The notes under the pieces are model-generated. The model did no database searches. It saw only the letters and a list, made by a program, of their open reading frames with translations, and was not told the DNA's origin. DNA of 57,700 nt. Source: Actinomyces israelii DSM 43320 (GTDB lineage: Bacteria; Actinomycetota; Actinomycetes; Actinomycetales; Actinomycetaceae). Of the stretch, positions 45,345 to 54,305 are shown one piece after another. Numbering within the stretch: position 1 is the stretch's first letter; every line of letters begins with the position of its first letter. The DNA lies in contig NZ_JONS01000025.1 in NCBI RefSeq assembly GCF_000711965.1, positions 1-57,700 on the forward strand. Direction: 5' to 3'. Made by a program: the position numbers and the translations under genes.

Positions 45345-47699
45345 TCATAGGCGCTGGACGACGACGACGGCCGCGGTGACGCCGATCGCGAGCCCGGCCA
45401 GCGCAAGGTCCGCGGCCCCGATGCGCAGGTCGTGCAGGACGGTCCGCGGCCCGGGGGCGTCGAGCCCGCGGACCAGGCCCGCGCAGGCCAGCTCGTCGGA
45501 GCTGCGCAGCGCGCGCATGAGGATGGGGACGACGAGCTGCTCCAGGGTGCGCAGCGGGTGGGCGGCCAAGGCGCACGGCCCCGGAGCGAGCCCGCGCACG
45601 CGCAGGCTGTCGGTCAGCGCCCGCCAGTCCTGGCCGATGGTGGGCGCGAACCGGAGCGCCACGGAGAAGGGGACGCTCACCGCGGCCGGGGCGCGCAGCC
45701 TCTCCAGGGCGGACACGGCCAGGGAGACGCTCATGTCGGCGGCCAGGAACAGGCCCATCATGGTCATGACCACGAGCTTCTGGACCAGGTAGACGATCAT
45801 CGCCAGCGTGAGCATGAGCATGCTGCTCTCCATCCGGGGGACGGCCGCGGCGCCGGCGGCAGCGGCAGCGGCGACCGCCGTCGTGGCCAGGGCGGCGCGC
45901 CACCGCCCGACCACGACCAGCAGCGCCGCGGCGAGGGCGACGACCGCTCCGGCGGGCACCGGCGCGGAGACCAGGAATGACCCCGCGGTCACGGCCGTCG
46001 CGATGAGCAGCCGGATGCGCGGGTCGATCCGCACGGTGCTCGTCAGCGCCCGGGCGACTCGCTGCGACACGGCCGGGACGGACGCGTCCCCCGGGGCGCG
46101 CGGCGAGCCAGGGCCGGAGCCGCCCGCGCCCCGACCGCCGACCGGCGGGGCGCCGTCGTCGAAGCGCGGAAGCACGGCCGCCAGGGACACCCCGTCCGCG
46201 GGCGCGTCCAGGGCCACGCGCCCCTGCTCGATCGCGATCAGGCGGGTGCAGCAGGCGGCGAGCAGCTCGTGGTCGTGGGAGATGACGAAGACGATCCTCC
46301 CGCCACGCGCCAGGCCGGTAATCGCCCGCGCGACGGCGGTCATGGCCCGGTGGTCCAGCCCGCTGGAGGGCTCGTCGAGGAAGAGCACGTCGGCGTCGGC
46401 GGCGAGTGCCGCGGCGATGGTCAGGCGCTGCTGCTGCCCGCGCGAGAGCGCCGCCGGGTGGGCGTCGCGCAGCTCCCACAGGCCCAGGGAGGCCAGGATG
46501 CGGCGGTCGGTCTCCTGCGCGCCGGCGCCCCGTCGTCCCGGGTGCAGCTCGCCGAGCACGGAGTCGGAGAAGAGCTGGTAGCCGGAGTCCTGCACGACCA
46601 GGTGCACCCGCCCCAGCCGGTCCCGCGCCGACGCCGGGGCGCCGCCGAGCAGGATCCGCCCGGCCCGCTCCCTCTCCAGCCCGGCGCACACGCGCGCCAG
46701 GGTCGTCTTGCCGGCGCCGTTGGGGCCGACGACGCCGATGACCTCGCCGGCCCGGGCGCTCAGCGTGACCCCGCTCAGGCCCGCCGCCCCGCCCGCCTCC
46801 CCGGCCGGCCGGTCGCCGCGCCGCCGCGGGTGGCGGAAGACGATGTCCTCGCAGGCGAAGGAGACGCCGGCGGGGTCGGGGCGGAGGCCCCCGCCGGGGG
46901 CGGGGCCCGCGGAGGGGCTCGACGGCGGCGGACCGGGCCGGGCGGGCGGGTCGGCGAGGTCGAGGCGGCGCAGCCCCAGCGCGGTCAGCTCCGGGGCGCT
47001 CAGGGCCAGGAACTCGGCGGCGGCGCAGTCCCTGCGGATGCGGCCCTCGGCGAGGTAGACGACGCGGTCGGCCAGCCCGGTCAGGTAGTGCAGGCGGTGC
47101 TCCAGGACGATGACGGTCGCGCCCCGCCGCTTGAGGCCGGCGAGTATCCGTGTCAGGTGCGCGGTCGAGGCGGGGTCGAGGTTCGCGGAGGGCTCGTCGA
47201 GCAGGAACACGTCCGGCCCCAGGGCGTAGCAGGCGGCCAGGGCGACCTTCTGCTTCTCGCCGCTGGACAGGCCCAGGACGCCCCTGTCGGCGAGCGCCGG
47301 GATGCCCAGCTCGACGAAGGCCTGCGTCACGCGCTCGACGATGCGCGGGCGGTCGAGCCCGTGGTTGCGGCAGCCGAAGGCGACCTCCTCGGCGGTGTTG
47401 AGCGTGAAGAACTGGGTGCGCGGGTCCTGGAACACGGTCCCGACGCGCAGGCCCAGGTCCCCGATGGACGTCTGGCGTGTGTCTCGGCCGTCGACGACGA
47501 CGCCGCCCTCGAGCAGGCCGCCCCGCACGTGCGGGATCAGGCCGTTGCACAGATTGGCCAGTGTGGTCTTGCCGGAGCCGCTCGGACCGGTGACAAGGAC
47601 GAACTGGCCGGGCTCGATAGTCAGGTGGGCGTCGCGCAGGGCGGGGCGCTCCGCCTCCGAGTAGCGGAATGCCGTGACATCGATGGTGACCGCGCCCAA
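45345..47699 (-). CDS. ECF transporter energising module, fused A-A'-T
   Basis: One 784-residue chain carries two ATPase domains and a transmembrane T domain. The first ATPase has GPSGSGKTT, LSSGEKQKVALA and VFLLDEPSANLDP; the second has GPNGAGKTT, LSRGQQQRLTIA and VLFLDEPSSGLD. The T part (about 545-784) has several helices and the EcfT coupling-helix motifs ALERLRAP and DSLRVRGLAPG. Most ECF systems encode these as separate proteins. I start it at TTG 47699 because GAGGAGG lies 9 bases upstream; the upstream GTG at 47747 lies beyond a palindromic operator. It presumably powers the adjacent S component. Confidence 0.92.
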   Translation of the reverse strand: MGAVTIDVTAFRYSEAERPALRDAHLTIEPGQFVLVTGPSGSGKTTLANLCNGLIPHVRGGLLEGGVVVDGRDTRQTSIGDLGLRVGTVFQDPRTQFFTLNTAEEVAFGCRNHGLDRPRIVERVTQAFVELGIPALADRGVLGLSSGEKQKVALAACYALGPDVFLLDEPSANLDPASTAHLTRILAGLKRRGATVIVLEHRLHYLTGLADRVVYLAEGRIRRDCAAAEFLALSAPELTALGLRRLDLADPPARPGPPPSSPSAGPAPGGGLRPDPAGVSFACEDIVFRHPRRRGDRPAGEAGGAAGLSGVTLSARAGEVIGVVGPNGAGKTTLARVCAGLERERAGRILLGGAPASARDRLGRVHLVVQDSGYQLFSDSVLGELHPGRRGAGAQETDRRILASLGLWELRDAHPAALSRGQQQRLTIAAALAADADVLFLDEPSSGLDHRAMTAVARAITGLARGGRIVFVISHDHELLAACCTRLIAIEQGRVALDAPADGVSLAAVLPRFDDGAPPVGGRGAGGSGPGSPRAPGDASVPAVSQRVARALTSTVRIDPRIRLLIATAVTAGSFLVSAPVPAGAVVALAAALLVVVGRWRAALATTAVAAAAAAGAAAVPRMESSMLMLTLAMIVYLVQKLVVMTMMGLFLAADMSVSLAVSALERLRAPAAVSVPFSVALRFAPTIGQDWRALTDSLRVRGLAPGPCALAAHPLRTLEQLVVPILMRALRSSDELACAGLVRGLDAPGPRTVLHDLRIGAADLALAGLAIGVTAAVVVVQRL

Positions 47700-47719
47700 C
47701 TGCTTTCGCCTCCTCTTAC

Positions 47720-47736
47720 TGACTGACCGGCAGTCA
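47720..47736 (-). promoter_or_regulatory. Palindromic operator upstream of the ECF operon
   Basis: TGACTG-ACCGG-CAGTCA is a perfect 6-bp-arm palindrome lying 21 bp upstream of the ECF start codon. Its reverse complement matches the operator at 48686-48702 at about 14 of 17 positions. The TetR gene between them is the obvious candidate to bind both sites. Confidence 0.65.
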
Positions 47737-47856
47737 TCATATAGCACAGGCGAGCCTCAGCGGAAGCTGCGAGGGGAGGCTCCTTCGCACGGGCGAGCAC
47801 GGAGCGGGCACGGAGGAGCTCGCGGCGGGACCCGCCGCCATCGTCCGTCCGCCCGC

Positions 47857-48465
47857 TCAGCCGGCGCGGACGACCATGCGGCACCAGTGCCGCAGCTCCA
47901 TGAGCACCCGGTCGGTCATGGCCTCGTCGTTCGCATGGTGCAGGTAGTCGGCGGCGTGGTGGGCCGCACCGAACAGCAGGACCGCGGTGGCCAGCGGGTC
48001 GGCGATCGCGAGCGCCCCCGCGCGGGCCCCCTCCTCCAGGAGCGCGGACAGCGTGGCGACCGGTCCCGAGAGGGGGTCGCCGGACTGCCCGTCCGCGTAG
48101 ATGGACGACTGCGCCCCGGCGTGGCGGGCGTGGTGGAACAGCGCGTCGTGCAGCCCAGGGTCCGCCAGGTAGTCCTGCACCCCGGCGATGAGCCAGGTCT
48201 CCACGCGACCCGCCCAGTCGGCGGGGGCAAGCCGGTTGACGACGACCTCCTGGCGCTGAAGGACGCGGGTCGCATAGCGCTCGCGCAGCGAGGCGATCAC
48301 GTCGTCCTTGGTTGAGAAGTACAGGTAGAACGTCCCCTTGGACACCCCGGCGGCGGTCGTGACCTCCTCGACCGTGAGCTGGTTGATCCCCCTCTCGACG
48401 AGCAGCCGCTCCGCCGCGTCCAGCAGGCTGGCGCGGCGCTCCGCCTTCGGCCTCGTCCGTGCCAT
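47857..48465 (-). CDS. TetR-family transcriptional repressor
   Basis: The 202-residue protein has an N-terminal TetR helix-turn-helix: RASLLDAAERLLVERGINQL, then VEEVTTAAGVSKGTFYLYF and STKDDVI. The ligand-binding C-terminal domain is helical. I start it at ATG 48465 because GGAGG is 7 bases upstream. Divergent and convergent transporter genes flank it, each preceded by a similar palindrome, so it probably represses both the ECF system and the ABC exporter. The inducing ligand is unknown. Confidence 0.94.
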   Translation of the reverse strand: MARTRPKAERRASLLDAAERLLVERGINQLTVEEVTTAAGVSKGTFYLYFSTKDDVIASLRERYATRVLQRQEVVVNRLAPADWAGRVETWLIAGVQDYLADPGLHDALFHHARHAGAQSSIYADGQSGDPLSGPVATLSALLEEGARAGALAIADPLATAVLLFGAAHHAADYLHHANDEAMTDRVLMELRHWCRMVVRAG

Positions 48466-48674
48466 GCAGCCACCTCCAAGAATCGCCGCCGCCCCCCGGT
48501 GCCGGGGGCGCACACCGGCTCGGCCCGTCCCGGACTCGGCCGGGCCCCGCTCAGGTCCTGTCCGAGCCGGGTCCGGCTCCGGGTCGTCCCGCCCCGGGCT
48601 CGCGCGAGTCCCGGACCGCAGGCCGACAGCCTACCCCCGCGACTCCGCTCCTGTTCTCCGCGGCGCGAAGCACA

Positions 48675-48702
48675 TACTATATTAGTGACCGACGGTCAGT
48701 CA
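48675..48702 (+). promoter_or_regulatory. Promoter and operator for the ABC exporter pair
   Basis: A likely -10 box (TACTAT 48675 or TATATT 48678) is followed directly by TGACCGACGGTCAGTCA (48686-48702), which contains the palindrome TGACCG-A-CGGTCA. A -35-like TTCTCC lies 16 bp upstream at 48653. The operator would cover the transcription start. It is closely related to the site at 47720-47736. Confidence 0.65.
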
Positions 48703-48730
48703 TCGATATTGGTACGTGGAGGAGCGTCGT

Positions 48731-50722
48731 ATGGCACTGCACAGCCCGGACGCGGCCCCGCCGTCGGACGGCGTCCGAGAGCCCGGGTCGTGGAGGGCGG
48801 TGGCCGAGCTGCTGCGCCCCGTCCGCGGGCGCCTGGCGCTCGGGGCCGCCCTGGCGCTCGTCGGCTCGGCGTCGGGCCTGCTGCCGTATGCGGCCGTCGC
48901 CCAGATCGGCCGCGAGCTGCTGGGAGCACGCCGCGACGCCGTTGTGTGGGCGTGGGTGGCGGTCGGCGTCGCCGGCGCGGCCGGGCGCCTGGCGCTCATG
49001 GTGGCGGCGAACCTCATCACCCACTACGCCGACGCCGACCAGCAGCGCCTGCTGCGCACCCGGCTGGCCCGGCACGCCGCGGCCCTGCCGCTGGGCTGGT
49101 TCACGGGACGCGGCTCCGGTGAGCTGAAGAAGGCGATGGAGGACGACATCGAGGACATGCACCACATGGTCGCCCACGCCGTCCTCGACCTCGCCGGTGC
49201 GGTCGGGCTCCCCGCGGCCGCGCTCGTCTACCTGGTGGCGACCGACTGGCGCATGACCGCGCTCACCCTGGCGGCGCTCCCGGCCGCGGCCCTCGCGCTC
49301 GGCGCGGCGCACCGGACCATGCCGGTGCGCATGGCCGAGCTCACCCGGGCGCAGGTGGACCTGAACAATGCGGTCGTCGAGTACGTCGACGGCATCGAGG
49401 TCGTCAAGGCCTACGGCGGCGCGGGGCGGGCGCGCCGGCGGCTGGCCGACGCCGTCGACCGCCTGGGCGACTCGCTGGCGGCCTGGGTCGCCGAGGCGGG
49501 CCGCGCCATGTTCGCCTCCAGGATGCTGCTCTCCCCCGCCCTGGTCCTGCTGGTGGTCGCCGGGGCCGGCACCGGTCTCATCCTCGCCGGGGCGCTCGAG
49601 CCGGCGGACCTCCTGCCCTTCCTGCTGGTGGGCGTGGGCCTGCCCGCGCCATTCATGACGATCATCCAGGGCGCCCAGCAGCTGCGCAGGGGACGGGCCG
49701 CCGCCGCGCACCTGCTCGGTGTCCTCGCCGAGCCGCCCCTGCCCGCCCCGCGCGATCCGGCCGTGCCGGGCGCCCACGGCATCCGCTTCGAGGCGGTGAC
49801 CTTCGGCTACGAGGGCGCCTCCCCCGTGCTGCGCGGGGTGGACCTGGAGTGCCCCGCCGGATCCGTCACCGCCGTCGTCGGGCCCTCCGGGTCCGGCAAG
49901 ACCACGCTGAGCCTCCTGGTCCCGAGGTTCTTCGACGTCGACGCCGGGGCGGTGCGGATCGGCGGCGTCGACGTGCGCGACATCCCGCAGGAGCGGCTGC
50001 TGGCCCTGGTCGCGACCGTGTTCCAGGACGTCGTACTGGTGCGCGACACGGTCCGGGAGAACATCCGCCTGGGCCGCCCCGGCGCGAGCGACGCCGAGGT
50101 CGAGGCGGCCGCCCGCGCGGCCCGCGTGCACGAGACGATCATGGCGCTGCCGCAGGGCTACGACACGGTGGTGACCGGCCGCTCCGGGGCGCTCTCGGGC
50201 GGGCAGCGGCAGCGCATCACCATCGCCCGCGCCCTCCTCCAGGACGCCCCGATCGTGCTGCTGGACGAGGCGACCGCCCACGTCGACCCCGAGAACGAGC
50301 GCGCCGTCCAGGAGGCGCTGGGAGCCCTGACGCGCGGGCGCACGCTGGTGGTGATCGCGCACCGGCTGTACACGATCCGCCGAGCCGACCAGATCGTCGT
50401 GCTCGACGCCGGCCGGGTGGTCGAGCGCGGCACCCACGAGGAGCTCCTGGCCGCCGGCGACCGCTACCGGGACATGTGGGACGCCCAGGGCGGGGACGAC
50501 GGCCAAGGCCAGGGCGGGGAGGACAGCGGCCGGGCCGGGAGGCGGGACCGGCGTCGGAATGGGCCCGCGCCCGGGTACCGGCGTCGGGGCGACGGCGAGC
50601 CCCGGAGCCGGCGTCGGACCCCGGGCGATCCCGCCCCGCACGACTGCGCTCCGGGCGGGGCCGACCGATCCGGGGCGGCCCGCCCCGGGCCCGCCGTGAG
50701 CGGGAGGGAGACAACCCGATGA
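48731..50722 (+). CDS. ABC exporter half-transporter 1 (TMD-NBD)
   Basis: This 663-residue protein has an N-terminal membrane domain of about six helices (about 20-310) and an ATPase domain with GPSGSGKTT, LSGGQRQRITIARAL, VLLDEATAHVDPENE and the switch His in IAHRL. The region DLNNAVVEYVDGIEVVKAYG is typical of exporter coupling domains. The last ~75 residues are Gly/Arg/Pro-rich low complexity with no family match. GGAGGAG lies 7 bases before ATG 48731. It overlaps the next gene by 4 bp and presumably forms a heterodimer with it. Confidence 0.94.
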   Translation: MALHSPDAAPPSDGVREPGSWRAVAELLRPVRGRLALGAALALVGSASGLLPYAAVAQIGRELLGARRDAVVWAWVAVGVAGAAGRLALMVAANLITHYADADQQRLLRTRLARHAAALPLGWFTGRGSGELKKAMEDDIEDMHHMVAHAVLDLAGAVGLPAAALVYLVATDWRMTALTLAALPAAALALGAAHRTMPVRMAELTRAQVDLNNAVVEYVDGIEVVKAYGGAGRARRRLADAVDRLGDSLAAWVAEAGRAMFASRMLLSPALVLLVVAGAGTGLILAGALEPADLLPFLLVGVGLPAPFMTIIQGAQQLRRGRAAAAHLLGVLAEPPLPAPRDPAVPGAHGIRFEAVTFGYEGASPVLRGVDLECPAGSVTAVVGPSGSGKTTLSLLVPRFFDVDAGAVRIGGVDVRDIPQERLLALVATVFQDVVLVRDTVRENIRLGRPGASDAEVEAAARAARVHETIMALPQGYDTVVTGRSGALSGGQRQRITIARALLQDAPIVLLDEATAHVDPENERAVQEALGALTRGRTLVVIAHRLYTIRRADQIVVLDAGRVVERGTHEELLAAGDRYRDMWDAQGGDDGQGQGGEDSGRAGRRDRRRNGPAPGYRRRGDGEPRSRRRTPGDPAPHDCAPGGADRSGAARPGPAVSGRETTR

Positions 50723-52449
50723 TCCGCCGCATCCTGAGGCTGTGGCCGCACCGCGGCCCGATCCGCGCACTCGCCGTGCGCTACGCGCTGGCCGGCGTCG
50801 GCCAGGGCGTCGTGCTGGTCATGCTCCTGCCGCTGCTGCGCGCCCTGCTGTCCGAGCCGGTCCGCACACGCCAGGCCGCGGGGTGGCTGCTCGCGATCGG
50901 GGCGGTCGGTGCCGCCCACCTGGCGGGCGTGTGGCGGGGGCACGCAGTCGGCTACCCGACCGCCAACCGGATTATGCGCGACCTGCAGCACGACCTCGGC
51001 GACCACCTCGGACGGCTCCCGCTCGGCTGGTACGTCGGCCGGGCGCCGGGGCGCATCGCCCGCGTGGTCGCACAGAGCGCGCCCTCGGCCGCCAGCGTCG
51101 TCTCCCTGCTGTGGCCCGAGCGGATCGCGGCCATCGCCACCCCCGCCACCATCGCGGTCGGCGTGCTCGCCGTCGACTGGCGGCTCGGCCTGGCCTTCGC
51201 GGCGGCCGTGCCCGCCGTCGGGCTCGTCATGCGCTGGGCGACGCCGGTCATCCGCGACACCCAGCGCCGGCTGGACGACGCCTCCGAGGAGGCCGCCGCC
51301 CGCGCCATCGAGTTCGCCCAGGCCCAGCCGGTCCTGCGCGCCACCGGGCGGGCCGGCGCCGGATTCGCCCCCATGGAGCACGCCCTGGACGAGCAGCGGC
51401 GGGCCTTCCGCCGCGCCCTCGCCCGGCAGAGCGCGCCGCAGTACGCCTACGTCGGCGTCGTCCAGGCCGGCTTCACCCTCATCATCGTCACCGGGGCCTG
51501 GCTGGCCACCCGCGGCGAGCTCGCCGTGCCCGACGCCGTCGCGGTGCTCGTGCTCGCCGCGCGCTTCATCGAGCCGCTCGTCCAGATCGCCGGCCTGTCA
51601 GGCGCGGTCCAGGCCGCCGACGTGGCCCTGGAGCGGGTGAGCGCCATCCTGGAGGCCCGGCCCCTGCCCGAGCCGTCGCCGCCGGGACGCGCCCCCGCCG
51701 GGCACGGTATCTCGCTGGAGGGCGTCGGCTTCGGCTACGAGGAGGCCCGCGTCCTTGACGACCTCACCGTCGCCATCCCCCAGGGCGGCCTGACCGCCGT
51801 CGTCGGGCCGTCCGGGTCCGGCAAGACCACGCTGCTCAGGCTCATCGCCCGGTTCTGGGACGTCGACGCCGGCTCCATCCGGATCGGGGGCGCCGACCTG
51901 CGCGAGATCCCTACGCCTGAGCTCATGCGCACGCTGGCCATCGCCTTCCAGGACGCCTACCTGCTGGACGGCACCATTGAGGACAACCTTCGCATCGCCG
52001 CCCCGGAGGCCACCGACGCGCAGCTGCGGCGGGCGGCGGCCGCCACCCGGCTCGACGAGGTCGTCGAGCGCCACCCCGACGGCTGGCGGGCCCGCACCGG
52101 CGAGGGCGGCGTCGCCCTGTCCGGCGGGGAGCGGCAGCGGGTGGCCCTCGCCCGCGCCCTGCTCAAGGACGCCCCGATCGTCCTGCTCGATGAGGCCACC
52201 TCCTCCCTCGACCCGCAGAACGAGGCCGCCGTCGGCGCGGGCGTGCGCGAGCTCGTCGCGGAGGGGCGGAGCGTGGTCGTCGTGGCGCACCGGATCGCGA
52301 CCGTCCGGCACGCCGACCGCATCCTGTTCCTCGACGGCGGGCGCCTGGTCGAGGCCGGGGACCACGAGGCCCTGCTGGCGGCAGGAGGCCGCTACGCCGA
52401 CTTCTGGCGCGAGCGCCGCGCGGCCGCCGGGTGGACCATCCGGCCGTGA
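50719..52449 (+). CDS. ABC exporter half-transporter 2 (TMD-NBD)
   Basis: This 576-residue partner has the same layout: membrane helices to about residue 300 and an ATPase domain with GPSGSGKTT, LSGGERQRVALARAL, VLLDEATSSLDPQNE and VVAHRI. Both nucleotide sites therefore look intact. The start overlaps the previous stop (ATGA). The substrate is unknown; similar TetR-ECF-ABC loci suggest a link to metal or vitamin handling. Confidence 0.94.
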   Translation: MIRRILRLWPHRGPIRALAVRYALAGVGQGVVLVMLLPLLRALLSEPVRTRQAAGWLLAIGAVGAAHLAGVWRGHAVGYPTANRIMRDLQHDLGDHLGRLPLGWYVGRAPGRIARVVAQSAPSAASVVSLLWPERIAAIATPATIAVGVLAVDWRLGLAFAAAVPAVGLVMRWATPVIRDTQRRLDDASEEAAARAIEFAQAQPVLRATGRAGAGFAPMEHALDEQRRAFRRALARQSAPQYAYVGVVQAGFTLIIVTGAWLATRGELAVPDAVAVLVLAARFIEPLVQIAGLSGAVQAADVALERVSAILEARPLPEPSPPGRAPAGHGISLEGVGFGYEEARVLDDLTVAIPQGGLTAVVGPSGSGKTTLLRLIARFWDVDAGSIRIGGADLREIPTPELMRTLAIAFQDAYLLDGTIEDNLRIAAPEATDAQLRRAAAATRLDEVVERHPDGWRARTGEGGVALSGGERQRVALARALLKDAPIVLLDEATSSLDPQNEAAVGAGVRELVAEGRSVVVVAHRIATVRHADRILFLDGGRLVEAGDHEALLAAGGRYADFWRERRAAAGWTIRP

Positions 52450-52458
52450 CGGGCGGTC

Positions 52459-52497
52459 TGCTTGGCCGGCCTGCTTAGCCGGCCCGCTTAGCCGGCC
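52459..52497 (+). repeat. Three tandem 13-bp repeats
   Basis: The unit TGCTTAGCCGGCC occurs three times in a row with two substitutions in total (TGCTTGGCCGGCC, TGCTTAGCCGGCC, CGCTTAGCCGGCC). It begins 10 bp after the exporter stop. Confidence 0.85.
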
Positions 52498-52500
52498 CCG

Positions 52501-52576
52501 CATCGTCGAGATAGACATTTTCGTACGAGGTAGACGGTGCCACCGCCGATCTCGTACGACAATGTCTATCTCGATG
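52501..52576. repeat. Long inverted repeat (hairpin) after the exporter operon
   Basis: Arm 52501-52529 and arm 52551-52576 are complementary except for a 3-base insertion in the left arm and one substitution; the core is CGAGATAGACATT. About 21 bases separate them. It may be a terminator or a REP-like element. No T tract follows. Confidence 0.8.
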
Positions 52577-52870
52577 GGGTCTTCGAGCCGGCAGCCTCTG
52601 GGAGACCCGGCTGAGCATGGCGCCGGCATCGGGCTGAGTACCGCCCACGACGAGCAGCCCTCCCACCCGTCACGGGCGAAGCGGTGCAGGGCGGCCAGTG
52701 TCATGGCCCGCAGGTCAGTGCGGCATCGGCTGCGGTTGTCGGCCGCGCCGAGGCCTCGGGTGGCGCCCTTCGTTGAGCCCGAGCGTAATTCCGCTCCGAG
52801 AACGGTCCAAGGAGTCTGACAGGGCGCCCGACGGGCACCAGCCGGATGCCGGCCGGATGCCGACGTCCCG

Positions 52871-53002
52871 AAAAGTGATCATCCCACGCACCTTTAGTCC
52901 CCTGCCCCGCCCGACCTGCACCACAAAACCGCGGAATCACGCCGTTTCCCGTCGTACCCGATGACACCAATCGCCTTAAAGCTGCGTGGGATGATCACTT
53001 TT
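52871..53002. mobile_element. MITE-like element with ~26-bp terminal inverted repeats
   Basis: The left end AAAAGTGATCATCCCACGCA (52871-52890) is repeated exactly in inverted orientation at 52983-53002. The match continues inward with one mismatch (CCTTTA against GCTTTAA). The 132-bp element has no coding capacity. No clear target duplication is visible. The rest of the 52450-53277 gap is GC-rich and holds no supported gene. Confidence 0.55.
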
Positions 53003-53046
53003 CCCCACCACCAGCGCCCCCAACCCCGGAGTCAGCCGCCTGGGAG

Positions 53047-53182
53047 CCGCCCGGCCGGGTGCGGACCAGGGATCCACTGGCGCTGGAACGAGCCCCAGGC
53101 GCGGGGGGTCGCCCGGCCGGACGGGGAGCAGGGACCGAGGCGAACCGGGGTCTCCGGATGCGGGCCGCCCGGCCGGGTGCGG
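53047..53182 (+). repeat. Three spaced copies of a CGCCCGGCCGG motif
   Basis: GCCGCCCGGCCGGGTGCGG occurs at 53047 and 53164, and a variant (TCGCCCGGCCGGACGGGG) at 53109. The spacing is about 55-62 bp. Its role is unknown, and low sequence complexity may explain it. Confidence 0.5.
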
Positions 53183-53277
53183 GTGGAGCAAGCCGCCGGG
53201 ACATGCCGCCGACGGCGGTGGCGGCGACTATGCTGGGGCGCGCCGCCCGGTCCGGGCCGTCCCGCGCACGACGGCAT

Positions 53278-53351
53278 GCCCCTTTAGCTCAGTCGGTTAG
53301 AGCTGCGGACTTTTAATCCGAAGGTCGTGGGTTCGAGCCCCACAGGGGGCA
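53278..53351 (+). tRNA. tRNA-Lys (anticodon TTT)
   Basis: The cloverleaf is complete: acceptor GCCCCTT pairs with AGGGGGC (one G-T wobble), D-arm GCTC...GAGC, and anticodon stem-loop with CTTTTAA giving anticodon TTT. The T-arm is GTGGG-TTCGAGC-CCCAC, the discriminator is A, and CCA (53352-53354) is encoded. It marks the junction between GC-rich chromosome and accessory DNA and is a probable attachment site. Confidence 0.97.
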
Positions 53352-54300
53352 CCACAACCCCCCTACTCAAACCCTCGTCATGCAGCGCATGGTTGGGGTC
53401 TGTGTCGGGGGTCTGCAAGCACCTGCCCTTCAGGGCAGGTGCTTTGCGTTGTGGAGACTGGCCGTTGCCGCTGCTAGGTCCGTGGGGCCTGTGTTCCGGA
53501 TCAGGTCCCTGGTCGGCGAGACACGTCTCTCGATCCGTGTCTGCCTCCCACATGTCAGAGTCAGTAGCAGGCGTCTCCCGGTCCGTGCCTAGCGCCTGCA
53601 GGCTGGTGATCTTCGTCTCGTGGCCTATGCCTGACTCCTGCTGGCCGATGCCCGGTGCGTCTTGGTCTGTACCTGGCGATGGCCGGTCGCTTATGGGCGC
53701 GCCTTGGTCAGTGGGTGTCTGTTGAGCGGTGGCATGGGCGTGCTGGGCGGCGGAGCGCAGGGCAGGGCTAGCTAGCTGGTCGAACAGCGGGGTGAGCAGT
53801 CCGAGGGCGCTGGTGGCGACGGCTGTGTCTTTGGCTAGGGGCAGCTTGGTCATGATGGCCGCGCTGTCGGTGGCGTGGGCCGGGTCTGGGTCGTCTGCTG
53901 CGTCTGGTGCCGTCGGTGGCTGCGTGGCTGTGGGGTTGAGCCTGTCTGGCGGGAAGATGACGTTGCCGCGGTGGTCTGTTTTGGGGTTGATCAGTATGCG
54001 GCTGAAGAAGACCTGGTTGAGCAGCTTCTTGAGGTGGTCGGGGGCGGCGATGTACATGCGGTGGCAGTCTTCGAGCAGGTCCAGGGCCTGCTGGAGGTGC
54101 TGGCGGACCTGGGCGGTGTTGGCCTGGTAGCCATCGAACTGGCACTGGATGGTGTGGAGTTCTCTGCTGATGCGGTCTTGCTCCTCCTTGAGCAGCTCCA
54201 GGGGGACGGCTCCGGCGTAGTGGGCCTGGAGCAGGCTGCGGCGCTGGTCCTCCAGCTGGGTGCGTCGGACTCGCAGGGCATGGTCAGCGACCCGCACCAA
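53284..54300 (-). pseudogene. 5'-truncated serine recombinase, ending in the tRNA gene
   Basis: The frame encodes a recombinase C-terminal part: a coiled-coil-like RRSLLQAHYAGAVPLELL, then KEEQDRISRELHTIQ and NQVFFSRILINPKTDHRG, as found after the zinc ribbon of large serine recombinases. The catalytic and zinc domains are missing. Upstream the frame meets a stop at 54313-54315, and DNA composition changes there. The last ~150 residues are Thr/Asp/Pro/Gln-rich, and the final ones (VGLEPTTFGLKVRSSN) are just the antisense of the tRNA-Lys gene. It looks like the remnant of the integrase of an island inserted at the tRNA. Confidence 0.75.
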
Positions 54301-54305
54301 TCGAT

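Noticed and set aside
52459..53182. Spaced repeats as a CRISPR array
   Set aside because: Units are too short, too GC-rich and too irregular, with no cas genes nearby.
53284..53400. Recombinase C-terminus ending VGLEPTTFGLKVRSSN as genuine protein
   Set aside because: This is the antisense reading of the tRNA-Lys gene, a known annotation artefact.
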